DNA from: G965233625 sp965233625
GTDB taxonomy: Bacteria; Planctomycetota; Planctomycetia; Pirellulales; Pirellulaceae
Length of the DNA: 64,000 bases
Direction: 5' to 3'
Assembly: GCA_965233625.1 (NCBI GenBank)
Contig: OZ247499.1
Location: 3,658,001-3,722,000 of the forward strand
Below are positions 33,460 to 42,865 of this stretch, one piece after another. Every line of letters begins with the position of its first letter. The first letter of the stretch is position 1. The notes beneath the pieces are model-generated. The model ran no database searches. It was not told the origin of the DNA and worked only from the letters and a program-made list of their open reading frames with translations. The translations under genes and the position numbers were made by a program.

Positions 33460-35082
33460 ATGCCGTCTACGCCTCGCTATCTGGTTGCCTTTCATCCCAA
33501 ACGCTCTCCGCACCGGTTTACGGACGTGTTGATTATTGGTTCGGGCCTGGCAGGGTTGCGGGCAGCCAATGCAGTGGCGCCGGAATTAGATGTGCTGGTG
33601 GTGACCAAGGGGCAGATCGAACAGTCGAACAGCCACTACGCCCAGGGTGGCATTGCGGGCGTGATTGATCCGGACGATGCATTCGAAAACCACATCAATG
33701 ACACAATCGAAGCGGGCGGTGATCTGTGCGACCCTGCGGTCGTCGAGTCCGTCATCCGCGGCGCGCCGGACTGCATCGATCAGCTTGTTGAATGGGGCGC
33801 CCGGTTTGACCGCGAAGATGGCGAGCTGATTCTCGGACGCGAAGGCGGCCACAGCCATTTCCGCGTGGTGCACGCCATGGGCGACGCCACCGGCAAAGAA
33901 ATCATGCGGGCGATGATCGAAACCACCCGCCTGCGGCCGAACGTAGAAGTGTGCGAAAAGACTTTCACACTGGACCTGATCACCGATGAAGAAGGCGTCT
34001 GTCGCGGCGCGCTGATTGCCAACAGCAAAGGCAGCAAAACCCTGGTGTGGGCCAAGCAGACCATCCTTTGCACCGGTGGCGCCGGGCAGATCTATCGCGA
34101 AACAACCAACCCGCCCGTTGCCACTTCCGACGGCCACGCACTGGCCTACCGCGCAGGCGCCGAAATTCGCGATATGGAGTTCATGCAGTTTCATCCCACG
34201 GTGCTCTACATCGCGGGCAGCAGCCGTAGCCTGATTACGGAGGCCATGCGCGGTGAAGGCGCCCGGCTGGTCGACCGCAATGATTACCGTTTCATGGCTG
34301 ACTACGACGGACGGCTGGAACTGGCGCCACGCGATGTGGTGTCGCAGGCGATTGTTAGCCAGATGGAGAAGACGCGTCATCCGAATGTGTATCTGGACCT
34401 AAGCCACCTCGATGCAGACTTCGTCCACAAGCGATTCCCCGGCATCAGCGCCGCGTGCGATAAGTTTGGCATCAACATCGCCAGCGACCTGATCCCTGTC
34501 CGCCCCGGCGCCCACTATATGATTGGCGGCGTTACGGTGGACGAACACGGTCAAAGCAGCGTGCCCGGGCTATGGGCCGCTGGCGAAGCGACCTCCACCG
34601 GACTGCACGGCGCCAACCGCCTGGCATCGAACAGCCTGGTCGAAGCGCTGGTGTATGGTCAGCGGGCGGGTCTGGCTGCATCGCAGGCGGCAGCGGCCAC
34701 GCCGGACAACTTCCGCGCGTTGCCACTGGATAATCCGCCCATGCCGGCGCCGGATGAACCGCTGGACATCTCCGACATCAGCAATTCACTCAAGAGCCTG
34801 ATGTGGCGCAACGCCGGCGTCCGCCGCACCGGCGAGCAACTGCACGAAGCCGCCAGCATGATCGACAACTGGCGCACCTACGTGCTGCCACAGCAGTTCA
34901 AAAGCCGCCCGGGCTGGGAGTTGCAGAACATGCTCACGGTCGGCCGGCTGATGATTGAAGCCATGCTCCGCCGCACCGAATCACGCGGCGTTCACCTCCG
35001 CACCGACTGCCCCGGCAAGATGGAATCCGGCGGTGAGAAGCACGTCTGCTTCCAGAAGTCGCTGGAGCCGGTTTTTAAGTAG
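33460..35082 (+). CDS. nadB: L-aspartate oxidase (NAD biosynthesis)
   Basis: A 540-residue flavoenzyme converting L-aspartate to iminoaspartate, the first step to quinolinate. Marks: VLIIGSGLAGLRAA (FAD loop), SNSHYAQGGIAGV, GREGGHSHFRVVHA, ICTGGAGQIYRETTNPP-like region with TLLCTGG equivalent, EFMQFHPTV, and GLWAAGEATSTGLHGANRLA, where the fumarate-reductase-like active-site segments sit. ATG 33460 gives the same length as E. coli NadB. No nadA or nadC is adjacent. Confidence 0.94.
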   Translation: MPSTPRYLVAFHPKRSPHRFTDVLIIGSGLAGLRAANAVAPELDVLVVTKGQIEQSNSHYAQGGIAGVIDPDDAFENHINDTIEAGGDLCDPAVVESVIRGAPDCIDQLVEWGARFDREDGELILGREGGHSHFRVVHAMGDATGKEIMRAMIETTRLRPNVEVCEKTFTLDLITDEEGVCRGALIANSKGSKTLVWAKQTILCTGGAGQIYRETTNPPVATSDGHALAYRAGAEIRDMEFMQFHPTVLYIAGSSRSLITEAMRGEGARLVDRNDYRFMADYDGRLELAPRDVVSQAIVSQMEKTRHPNVYLDLSHLDADFVHKRFPGISAACDKFGINIASDLIPVRPGAHYMIGGVTVDEHGQSSVPGLWAAGEATSTGLHGANRLASNSLVEALVYGQRAGLAASQAAAATPDNFRALPLDNPPMPAPDEPLDISDISNSLKSLMWRNAGVRRTGEQLHEAASMIDNWRTYVLPQQFKSRPGWELQNMLTVGRLMIEAMLRRTESRGVHLRTDCPGKMESGGEKHVCFQKSLEPVFK

Positions 35083-35122
35083 GCGGCCATTACAGGGAAC
35101 ATCACGTTACAAGGGAATTGCC

Positions 35123-35800
35123 GTGGAGGAAATCTCCCAAGAACTAACTGACGCTTGCCAATTATACGTGGCTGCAATAGGCGCCCGTCGTGGCGGCGAC
35201 TTCGTCGAAAGCGTACATCAGGCGCGCCGGTTTCTTTCACATGCTAGTTACGAGGATTGGAAAGCACTCAACGATTGGCTTACCGATGAGAATCGCAAAT
35301 GGTTTGTCGCCCATGTATTCAAGAAGGGCCCTGTGCCTGGCAGGATGTTTAAATCCTTTCTGTCCGCAGCCATCCGTGAGAAAAACCCAAGTCTCAACCA
35401 GCGGTTTGTTGAACCATGCATTTGTACATGGGGACACCGGAAGGTAATCGAGCACCTTCTAACTATTGTTGAGGAAGGCGATGATGCGGAGATTGCAGGA
35501 GCGTTTGCTGCACTCTATTGGGCGTACGTTGGTGCGGACGTTACTGAGTTACAAGACGTTTGGCAGAGGGAACGTGAGCTTGAGTTGAAGACATTTGTTG
35601 CCAATGAGAACATCGAAGTGCGCCGGCAGATCATTCGTAGCCTGACGCTTAAAGAATCCGCTTACCCCGAAGAGTTGAAACCCCTGGTTGCCCGGGCAAT
35701 GGAGATCGCACGGAATCATGACGACGAATACATCCGGCATCGAGTGGAGCTTGCACTAGGTATTGAGCATCACTACAAGCCAATTCCAGAACGGAAGTGA
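35123..35800 (+). CDS. hypothetical all-helical protein
   Basis: A 225-residue soluble protein, rich in amphipathic helices with Trp and charged residues (YEDWKALNDWLTDENRKWFV, EVRRQIIRSLTL, EYIRHRVELAL). The C-terminal repeats look HEAT-like. GTG 35123 has AAGGGA six bases ahead and starts after the nadB stop; the longer frame lies inside nadB. It is AT-richer than nadB and abuts the convergent permease gene with no gap. Family not recognised. Confidence 0.6.
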   Translation: MEEISQELTDACQLYVAAIGARRGGDFVESVHQARRFLSHASYEDWKALNDWLTDENRKWFVAHVFKKGPVPGRMFKSFLSAAIREKNPSLNQRFVEPCICTWGHRKVIEHLLTIVEEGDDAEIAGAFAALYWAYVGADVTELQDVWQRERELELKTFVANENIEVRRQIIRSLTLKESAYPEELKPLVARAMEIARNHDDEYIRHRVELALGIEHHYKPIPERK

Positions 35801-36637
35801 TCAACTTCCTATCAAACGCACGGCGGCATTCTTTTCCTCTGGCTTCTCACCATCACCATTAATAATAGGCCACACCACCGCACTCACGGCGACGCTGATG
35901 AGCACGATGTAGATGATAACGCGTAGCATGGGGCGGGAAATTTTGTCGCCCACGCGGACACCGATGAAGGTGCCAAGCAGCACGACGGGCATCGCCAGCA
36001 GTCCGCCTGCCAGGAAGTAGAGGATGGGGATTTCTTCGGAGGCGGGCTGGAACAGCACCATCAACACGGCTTGCGGGATCAGGCTGCTGAAGAACACGAC
36101 GAACATGAAGCCGCGTGTCCGGCGGTTGCTCCAGGTGTGCGCCATAATCCACAGCACCATTGGCGGGCCGCCCATGCCGCAGAAGCCGACCATAAACCCG
36201 GCCGTCAGAAACGCGATGAACTCCCAGGCGACGTGCAACTGTTCGCGCGGTTTGATCTTCATTGCGTATTGCACCAGCAGGACCAGCAGCAGGATGGCGC
36301 CCACCATCTGCTTAACGGTGCTTTCGCTGAACTGCCCCTGCACCAGCACCTGCGACCAGACCCCCAGGGGCAGCGCCACCAGGCGGATCAGCATCGGCCG
36401 CCACACGTCCTGCCAGACCACGCTCTTGCGAAGCTGAATGCCGCCCATGATGTTCTGCATGCCCGAAGTCACAATCGCAATGGCGACGGCCTGCGACATC
36501 GAAAGACCCGCCGCCAGCATCATCAGCGGGATGCCCAACATGCCGGCTGCAAAACCAATCGCGCCTTGCACAAAACTGATGAAGAACAGAATCGCAGCCA
36601 GGGTCAGCAGTACGAAGATAGGTATTTCAGCAGGCAA
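35801..36637 (-). CDS. TauE/SafE family membrane permease
   Basis: A 278-residue protein with about eight transmembrane helices. The two-fold family repeat is visible: FISFVQGAIGFAAGMLGIPL near the N-terminus and TAGFMVGFCGMGGPPMVLWI in the middle. The family exports sulfite, sulfoacetate or other organosulfonates, but many members are unassigned. The long cytoplasmic loop and polar C-terminus (NGDGEKPEEKN) are ordinary. It is about 80 bases downstream of the M50-like gene on the same strand. Confidence 0.88.
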   Translation of the reverse strand: MPAEIPIFVLLTLAAILFFISFVQGAIGFAAGMLGIPLMMLAAGLSMSQAVAIAIVTSGMQNIMGGIQLRKSVVWQDVWRPMLIRLVALPLGVWSQVLVQGQFSESTVKQMVGAILLLVLLVQYAMKIKPREQLHVAWEFIAFLTAGFMVGFCGMGGPPMVLWIMAHTWSNRRTRGFMFVVFFSSLIPQAVLMVLFQPASEEIPILYFLAGGLLAMPVVLLGTFIGVRVGDKISRPMLRVIIYIVLISVAVSAVVWPIINGDGEKPEEKNAAVRLIGS

Positions 36638-36715
36638 ACGCAGCAGGTTCCCAAAGAGCCAGGTTAAGCCGTCATTCTGCCGCTGCAGTCCGCGAATTAC
36701 CAGCCCCGGCGCCGG

Positions 36716-37288
36716 TTACGAAAGCGGGCTGAAGATGCAGGTCGCCACAACAACCGCCGCGAGCGACACCGCACAGACCATCGCGGCCGTGCGACTTACG
36801 CGGCCTTCCGCCTCGCCCAGGCCAAAACGCCGCCCCTGCCCGTTCCATAACGCCAGACCGGCAGGCAGCGTGACCAGGCCGAACAGCCACGGGCTCCACA
36901 TCGGACTACCGTGCTGCAGCATGCCGCCGCAGTCGCCCACGCCTTCGATCGAACCGATGCCAATATACGCGCCGTTACAGATGCAGCAGAAGCCCGCGAA
37001 AAACCTCAACAGGTAGGAACCGGGCATCCGCAGCACGCGTGTGATTGCCCAGACTGCCAGCGGCGCGACAACGCCAAACACCGGCCCGGCCCACACGACC
37101 AGCAGCGGCTGCGGATTGGGCTGCACATCTGTGCGTGAAATCGCCAGCAGATGCAGCACCACCTTCGTCACGGCGCCGCCGGTGGCATACGCCGCCAGGA
37201 TATGTCCGGCTTCATGCACCGCCATCATGCCCAGCCAGCACAGCGGCACGAAGGTGGCAATGAGTAGAATCTGGTAGAAACGGCGCAT
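36716..37288 (-). CDS. M50-like membrane metallopeptidase
   Basis: A 190-residue integral membrane protein with the zinc motif HEAGH (residues 25-29) inside the first helix (LGMMAVHEAGHILAAYATGG), as in site-2 proteases. The usual second motif NPDG is not seen. VVWAGPVFGVVAPLA may occupy its place, so activity is uncertain. There are about five hydrophobic segments. Whether it cleaves a substrate or is a degenerate relative cannot be told from sequence. Confidence 0.7.
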   Translation of the reverse strand: MRRFYQILLIATFVPLCWLGMMAVHEAGHILAAYATGGAVTKVVLHLLAISRTDVQPNPQPLLVVWAGPVFGVVAPLAVWAITRVLRMPGSYLLRFFAGFCCICNGAYIGIGSIEGVGDCGGMLQHGSPMWSPWLFGLVTLPAGLALWNGQGRRFGLGEAEGRVSRTAAMVCAVSLAAVVVATCIFSPLS

Positions 37289-37388
37289 CGCCTCACCCTA
37301 TCAGAAACTGCTCCCCTCGCCACTTTGGCGTTGATCTTTAAACTAGGGGAATTCTGGAAGTGGCTGGCCGCACGTAGAAAGGGCGCCC

Positions 37389-37610
37389 ATGAACGATCTG
37401 CATCTATTACAGGAAAACGTGAACCGTCTGCAGGAATCGGTCGCCTTTCAGCAGCGGACGATTGACGATCTGAACCAGGTCATACTGGAAATGCGGGCGC
37501 AGCTTGACCGCGTCTCGCAGCAGGTGCAGCGGCAGAATTCGCGCATCGAATGGCTTTCGACCCAAGCAGACTCCGGGCTGGACCCGGACGAAAAGCCGCC
37601 GCATTACTAA
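37389..37610 (+). CDS. slyX: SlyX family protein
   Basis: A 73-residue coiled-coil protein. The pattern LQENVNRLQESVAFQQRTID then LNQVILEMRAQLDRVSQQVQ ending in the signature PPHY matches SlyX. Its function is unknown; in enterobacteria it lies beside slyD, which is not the case here. It stands alone between minus-strand genes. Confidence 0.88.
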   Translation: MNDLHLLQENVNRLQESVAFQQRTIDDLNQVILEMRAQLDRVSQQVQRQNSRIEWLSTQADSGLDPDEKPPHY

Positions 37611-37639
37611 TGATGCGACAAGAGTTGCCGCGAGGCGCC

Positions 37640-38947
37640 TTAGTCTTCAAGCCGCAACACCGATGATGGCGGTGTTCTCGTCTCGCGTGGGGCGACACTG
37701 GGGATTGGCAGCGCCTGAAGCAGCGGTTCGGTTTCCTGCGTTGCGGGCACCTGCACTTCATTCAGCGGCACTAGCGCGCGGACCAGCGCCACGACTGGCG
37801 AAGCATCCTGCGTCGCTTCCACCAGCAGCGGGCCGCGGGTGTCCACCACCAGAGCGCGGGTGTCGCGGGGCGTGCACAAACCGCTGAGACGCACGCCCGA
37901 AGTATCAATATGAAAGCCGACGTTCAACTGCGAATACGCAGCGTTCTTAGGCGTATCGCGGACGACCTTCAACGGCAGTGAACTGGCCGCCGCTTCCAGC
38001 AGACCCCGCCCAATGGCGCCGCCTTCGCTTTCGAGGATGCCGCCAGCTTCCACCAGTCGCCCGTCGCGGAACCGTGCGGGCTGAGACAAGGTGAGCGTGG
38101 CAATGCCGCTCAGGCGATGCGGAAAGCGGTAAGTGACCAGGCGTTCGAGATCCACCTGATGAAACTCTCCTCCCACTTCGCCCTGCCAGCCAGCCGCGGT
38201 GCGTTGCCCCCACACGCGGCCGCGGAATTCGCATTGCGGACCAAGCGGTTTGAGCGAGGGAGCCTGACCGGCGACGATCCAGCAAGGCAGCGGCGTGGCG
38301 TTGGTGTCGAGCGTCCAGCGGGTTGTAATTTCTTTCTTACCGTCGCTGATCGCGGATTCACGCACGGCTTTGAACACCGCCCGCTGCGCGAAGGCGGTTG
38401 CATCGCGGCGGAACTCGACGGTGATGCTTGTTTTGTTGGGTTGCTGTTCCAGGTGGCACTCGAAATCGGTGAAGGTTTCCGCCCGCTGGCCGGAGCCTTG
38501 CTCCTCGATAACGGTCATCCGCTGCGCCAGTAGGTGCACCGGCTGATCGAAGACAAACTGTTTACGTAGCAGGCGGATATGCGCTAGTTCCCAGATGCTG
38601 GCGAACTGGCTGTTGCGGACCTGTGGATACGACGCCAGCAGGATGTAACCTTCTTCCGTCTGCGCAAGCTGCAAGGTGCGGGCTGTGGCAACAACGGCGC
38701 CGGTTTCCGGTTCGCTGATTTTGACGTCTTCTACCAGCAGCACGCCGCCGGACTGCAGAGATACACGTCCCAGCTCTACCTGCATGCCAATTTCGCGGGA
38801 AACCTGTTGCTCCCACTGCTCAATCTGCGACGCACTATATACAACAGGGCGAAAGCATAAGATCCACGCCCCCGTTGCCAGCGTTGGCAACAGGCAGAAG
38901 AGCAGGAACCCCACTCTGCATAGAAATAGGCGATGGATGGAAGGCAT
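37640..38947 (-). CDS. exported/membrane-anchored protein of unknown function, AsmA-like in plan
   Basis: A 435-residue protein with one N-terminal transmembrane segment (VGFLLFCLLPTLATGAWILC) and a long beta-rich body (QVELGRVSLQSGGVLLVEDV, VATARTLQLAQ). The alternation of short hydrophobic strands after one anchor recalls AsmA/DUF748-type envelope proteins (HLSGIATLTLSQPARFRDG), but no domain is recognised with certainty. It faces slyX on the opposite strand with a 29-base gap. Confidence 0.6.
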   Translation of the reverse strand: MPSIHRLFLCRVGFLLFCLLPTLATGAWILCFRPVVYSASQIEQWEQQVSREIGMQVELGRVSLQSGGVLLVEDVKISEPETGAVVATARTLQLAQTEEGYILLASYPQVRNSQFASIWELAHIRLLRKQFVFDQPVHLLAQRMTVIEEQGSGQRAETFTDFECHLEQQPNKTSITVEFRRDATAFAQRAVFKAVRESAISDGKKEITTRWTLDTNATPLPCWIVAGQAPSLKPLGPQCEFRGRVWGQRTAAGWQGEVGGEFHQVDLERLVTYRFPHRLSGIATLTLSQPARFRDGRLVEAGGILESEGGAIGRGLLEAAASSLPLKVVRDTPKNAAYSQLNVGFHIDTSGVRLSGLCTPRDTRALVVDTRGPLLVEATQDASPVVALVRALVPLNEVQVPATQETEPLLQALPIPSVAPRETRTPPSSVLRLED

Positions 38948-39168
38948 AGCTGGCCAGCGGATTCAAAACCAGACGCGCCGTGCGCGCAGGGGATGAACCC
39001 TACGAAAAATGGATTTTCACGCAATAATACGCGTGTACCTGTTTCGCCCAGATTCCGCAAGATAGAACCGCCGCCCACCCCGCAGCAGCTCCCCCGGAAA
39101 GCAATGGTATCGACACAAATCTGAGGCACTATCAATGAAGCGGCTTTCACGCTTTCATATAAGGACAG

Positions 39169-39322
39169 CACACTAACCCGAAGCGCGAGCGAGGGACGCC
39201 CCGCGTTGGTGCGAATGGCCCGTATAAGCTGCTTTCGACTTCGTGCCCATTGGCCAAAACCCCTTGTTTTAGGCACTCAATCAAACGCCCCTCGCTCGCG
39301 CTCTCGCGCTTCGGGTTAATGT
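39169..39322 (-). repeat. NPKRERG-type dispersed inverted repeat, copy 2
   Basis: About 154 bp with arms ACCCGAAGCGCGAGCGAGGG and the matching CCCTCGCTCGCGCTCTCGCG-CTTCGGGTTAATGTG end. The word TCAAACGCCCCTCGCTCGCG shows it is in the opposite orientation to copies 1 and 3. The interior is more diverged (ttggccaaaaccccttgttt). It lies in the 428-base gap before folD. Confidence 0.8.
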
Positions 39323-39375
39323 GCGCGAGCGAAAAACTCGAGTAGATACCAATGCCCGGAAAGGTAGAGAACAAC

Positions 39376-40263
39376 GTGACAGCAAGAATCATTGACGGCA
39401 AAGCTATCGCCCAGGAAATGCAGGCCGAAACTGGTGGCCGGGTGACCCATTTCATCCAGCAGTACGGCGTCACCCCCTGTCTGGCGACGGTGCTGGTCGG
39501 CGATGATCCGGCCAGCGCGGTTTATATCCGCAACAAGCATCGCGGCTGCAAACGCGTGGGGATCGAAAGCCGGCACGAGAATCTGCCCGCCACGGCAAGC
39601 CAGGAAGAATTGATAAGCCTGGTCAAAAGCCTAAACAACGATCCGTCGGTGCATGGCATCCTGGTGCAGTTGCCGCTGCCGGATGGCCTGGATGAAACAG
39701 CGGTGCTGGATGCGATTGATCCGCTGAAAGATGTCGACTGTTTTCATCCAGAAAACGTCGGTCGGCTTTCGCAGGGCCGGCCGCGGTTTCTGCCATGTAC
39801 GCCGCACGGCGTAATGCAGATTCTGGCCCGTAGCGGCATTGATGCGGCTGGCAAACATGCGGTTATTGCCGGCCGTAGTGATATTGTCGGCAAACCAATG
39901 GCGTCGCTGTTGATGCAACGCAATTCTGAACTGGGGCCGTCCGCGGCCAATGCAACCGTTACGGTCTGTCACAGTCGTACAGCCTCTCTTCCACAGATAA
40001 CCGCGCAGGGCGATATTCTGATCGCCGCGATTGGCAAACCACACTTCATCACAGCCGAAATGGTGAAGCCCGGGGCCGCCGTGATCGATGTAGGAATCAA
40101 CCGCCTGGACGATGGACGGCTGGTTGGCGATGTTGATTTCGACTCCGTCAGCCAGATCGCCGGCTCCATCACCCCCGTGCCAGGCGGCGTCGGCCCGATG
40201 ACGATCAGTATGCTTCTGCACAACACGCTGACGGCGGCAGGTGTTCAGACGCTGAAGATGTGA
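39376..40263 (+). CDS. folD: bifunctional methylene-THF dehydrogenase/cyclohydrolase
   Basis: A 295-residue enzyme of one-carbon metabolism making 10-formyl-THF. Marks: ARIIDGKAIAQEM at the N-terminus, SAVYIRNKHRGCKRVGIES (catalytic Tyr and Lys), VQLPLPDGLDE, PCTPHGVMQIL, VIAGRSDIVGKPMASLLM and VPGGVGPMTISMLLHNT. GTG 39376 places the start at the family position; ATG 39352 in the same frame would add eight residues and lacks a Shine-Dalgarno, so both are possible. Confidence 0.94.
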   Translation: MTARIIDGKAIAQEMQAETGGRVTHFIQQYGVTPCLATVLVGDDPASAVYIRNKHRGCKRVGIESRHENLPATASQEELISLVKSLNNDPSVHGILVQLPLPDGLDETAVLDAIDPLKDVDCFHPENVGRLSQGRPRFLPCTPHGVMQILARSGIDAAGKHAVIAGRSDIVGKPMASLLMQRNSELGPSAANATVTVCHSRTASLPQITAQGDILIAAIGKPHFITAEMVKPGAAVIDVGINRLDDGRLVGDVDFDSVSQIAGSITPVPGGVGPMTISMLLHNTLTAAGVQTLKM

Positions 40264-40546
40264 TGCTGTCAGTAGCTGGGCTGAAACGGCAATAACCTCC
40301 ACTAATGGCGTATTTCTTGACGGAAAACGCCTGTAAGCATAGGATTCAAACCAGCGGCGGTTTCTTGTTGCGCTGCCGCGAGAGCGTCTCCCGGAACAGA
40401 GAACTCTTCCTAGAACCTGCTTCACTCCATGCAATAACTTGCATGGCGGTGGCCATTGTGTTCAGCCGCAAGCGTTATAATGCGTGGACTCCACATTCGT
40501 GGAGCCTCACACCTGGTTCAATGCGCCTGGTCATCCGGAGGCACCT

Positions 40547-41698
40547 ATGGATCTGCACAAACGTAAGGGACTGCGTCATGCAACAAGCGTTGCATTCCTA
40601 GTGCTTGCGCTGTCGATACTCACCATCTGCCTGCAACCGCGATCCGCCGCAGCCGCGGATTTGATCATTCTGCAAAATACGAATGAAGTAGAAGGCGAAG
40701 TCACATCGTTTGACGAAGACGGCGTGCAGCTCAAAGGCAAAAAGCTGATCGGCTGGGACGATATTCTGGATGGCAACGTCGCTAAAGATCAGCAGCCGCG
40801 TTTCAACAAGCTTCTCAAAGAGTTGGGCGAAGATCTATTCCGTATCCGCAGCCGACTGAAGATCGGCAACTATGCGGGCGCCCTGCCGCATGCTGAGAAA
40901 ATGTATCCGCGCTACAAAGACCGCCGCAGTGCAACGGCTTATATGGTGTGGCAGGCGTTGATGTGGGGCCGCATGGCCGAGGGCAAACGGGAAGAAGCGG
41001 TCGAGCCGATGCTGCGTTGCTACGCTTATCTGCGCACCACCAAAAATGGTGATGCCGATCTACCGGGAACCCGGCGGCTGAAATACGAAGAGAAAAGCGG
41101 CATCTGCGACGAGTTGCAGATGGTGTGGCTGGACAAAGACGCCGCCCGCGCCGCCATGCCGCCGCTGGTGCCCGTCATACGCAATCTAAAACCACCAACC
41201 GCCGGCGCCTATCTGTACTACGCAACCCTGGCGTTCGCCGCTGGCGAAACCACCGCCGGCAACAACGTGCTTAAGCAAGCCGAACAACTGCAGGCGACGG
41301 ACCTGGAGAAAGACCTGGTGAAAATCTCCGGCGCCATGAACGATGCATTACACGGCAAGGTTCAGCCGGCGATTGTCGCCCTCACTGCCATGCAGCAGCA
41401 GGTTTCCCCTGAATTGAAGCCGCTGCACACCTTCTGGCTGGGCTATGCAGAATCGCGGCGTGATACGGACCGTGAGAAGCTGGAAGGCGTTGTGCGGATG
41501 CTTCGCGTGCCTGCCACTTATGGAAAGCAGGTCCCGGAAGTCAGCGCTGCCGCCTTGTACCGCGCGATGCAGGTGCTGGGCGATACAGGCGATGCACAAG
41601 GCAGCGTCGCCCTCCGCGGAGAGCTGCGTCTGCAATACCCACAGACGGCGCCGGCCCTTGGACTGGCCGCTGGCAAAAAGAAGGCAGCCGGCGAATGA
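40547..41698 (+). CDS. exported helical-repeat protein heading the ExbB/ExbD operon
   Basis: A 383-residue protein with signal peptide (ATSVAFLVLALSILTICLQ, cleavage near RSAAAAD). A short beta segment (IILQNTNEVEGEVTSFDEDG) precedes a body of alpha-hairpin, TPR-like repeats (NYAGALPHAEKMYPRYKDRR, AYLYYATLAFAAGETTAGNN). GGAGG lies six bases before ATG 40547, so the longer frame is rejected. It sits 120 bases before an ExbB-type gene and has the same general plan as the large TPR protein at the end of the operon. Confidence 0.65.
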   Translation: MDLHKRKGLRHATSVAFLVLALSILTICLQPRSAAAADLIILQNTNEVEGEVTSFDEDGVQLKGKKLIGWDDILDGNVAKDQQPRFNKLLKELGEDLFRIRSRLKIGNYAGALPHAEKMYPRYKDRRSATAYMVWQALMWGRMAEGKREEAVEPMLRCYAYLRTTKNGDADLPGTRRLKYEEKSGICDELQMVWLDKDAARAAMPPLVPVIRNLKPPTAGAYLYYATLAFAAGETTAGNNVLKQAEQLQATDLEKDLVKISGAMNDALHGKVQPAIVALTAMQQQVSPELKPLHTFWLGYAESRRDTDREKLEGVVRMLRVPATYGKQVPEVSAAALYRAMQVLGDTGDAQGSVALRGELRLQYPQTAPALGLAAGKKKAAGE

Positions 41699-41818
41699 GC
41701 CGGTCACGCAGAATTTTCCCTTTTAACACGTAATCACAACCGGCAGCCAACCACTGCCGTCAAACCTTCACTTCGCTAAAGCCATTGACGGCGGCAGCAC
41801 GGAACAAGCAGGCACCGT

Positions 41819-42655
41819 ATGTTGAGTATCCTGATTGAACAACGCCACTATGTGCGAATGGCCATCCTGGTCGTGATTGGTTTCGCACTTCTTTACGGCT
41901 GGCAAAGCAGCATGAACCCCACGGGCGTCGCCCACGCGCAGGACGCCGGGGCGCCCGCAGCCGCCGACGCCATGCCCGCGCCGCTTCCCGCATCAGATTC
42001 ACCGGCGCCCGCGCCAAGCAAAACCATTTTGCAGGTGCTGCTGGAAGCAGGCATCTTCTGGATTCTGCTGTTCTTCGCCATCTCGCTGGTCGCGGTGTTC
42101 TTTATCGTGGAGCACATCATCACGATCCGCAAAGAAAAACTGATGCCCGAACAGTTGCTGCTGGACCTGGAACATATGGTGGAAGAAGGGCAGATCGAAG
42201 AAGCCATCGTCTACTGCGCAGAACCTCATAACCGCTGCATGGCGTCGGACATTATCATGGCGGGCCTCGAACGTTTTACCGGCAGCGAGTTTGGCTTTGC
42301 CGAATATAAAACCGCGATGGAAGAAGCGGGCGAAGATGCAACCGGCAGCCTGTACCGGAAGACCGAAGTGCTGGGCGTGATCGGCGCCGTCGCCCCGATG
42401 CTTGGTCTGACCGGCACCGTGTTCGGCATGATCTCGGCGTTTAACACCATCGCCAGCACCGACGGCGCAGCGGAGCCTTCGCAGGTCGCCGGAGGTATTT
42501 CCACCGCACTGATCACGACGCTGCTGGGTCTGGTCGTGGCCATCCCCTGCATGATCGCCTACAGCTTCTTCCGCAACCGCATTGACTCCATCGTCGCCGA
42601 AGCCGGCAAACGCATCGAAAGACTGATGATGCCCTTGGGAAGAAAACGCACATAG
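41819..42655 (+). CDS. MotA/TolQ/ExbB-type proton channel protein
   Basis: A 278-residue inner-membrane protein. After an N-terminal hydrophobic segment and an Ala/Pro-rich linker come the ExbB elements: first helix FWILLFFAISLVAVFFIVEH, a cytoplasmic domain (MVEEGQIEEAIVYCAEPHNR), and two helices of the channel (VLGVIGAVAPMLGLTGTVFG; ALITTLLGLVVAIPCMIAY) with the conserved GLTGTVxGM and Thr residues. With the two ExbD genes downstream it should form a proton-driven motor that acts on a periplasmic partner. Confidence 0.9.
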   Translation: MLSILIEQRHYVRMAILVVIGFALLYGWQSSMNPTGVAHAQDAGAPAAADAMPAPLPASDSPAPAPSKTILQVLLEAGIFWILLFFAISLVAVFFIVEHIITIRKEKLMPEQLLLDLEHMVEEGQIEEAIVYCAEPHNRCMASDIIMAGLERFTGSEFGFAEYKTAMEEAGEDATGSLYRKTEVLGVIGAVAPMLGLTGTVFGMISAFNTIASTDGAAEPSQVAGGISTALITTLLGLVVAIPCMIAYSFFRNRIDSIVAEAGKRIERLMMPLGRKRT

Positions 42656-42662
42656 ACTTTCG

Positions 42663-42828
42663 CCCCCTCGCCCCTCTGGGGAGAGGGCTGGGGTGTGGGG
42701 AAGCAGTTTCCCCGCACGACAACTGTTGGACGTGACGAATTTCCATTGCCACAAAACAAATGATTCAGCAGCAACTTTGACAGGCTGTGCCCCCCTCACC
42801 CTAACCCTCTCCCCGGAGGCACGAGGGG
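42663..42828 (+). repeat. CCCCTCGCCCCTC-type inverted repeat inside the ExbB/ExbD operon
   Basis: About 166 bp. Left arm CCCCCTCGCCCCTCTGGGGA-GAGGGCTGGGGTG and right arm CACCCTAACCCTCTCCCCGG-AGGCACGAGGGG are inverted relatives flanking ~90 bp of unrelated sequence. It fills the unusual 210-base gap between the ExbB and first ExbD genes. Confidence 0.75.
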
Positions 42829-42865
42829 ACTTGAAGCAACACCTTGTTCAACTCCGGAAACCGCC

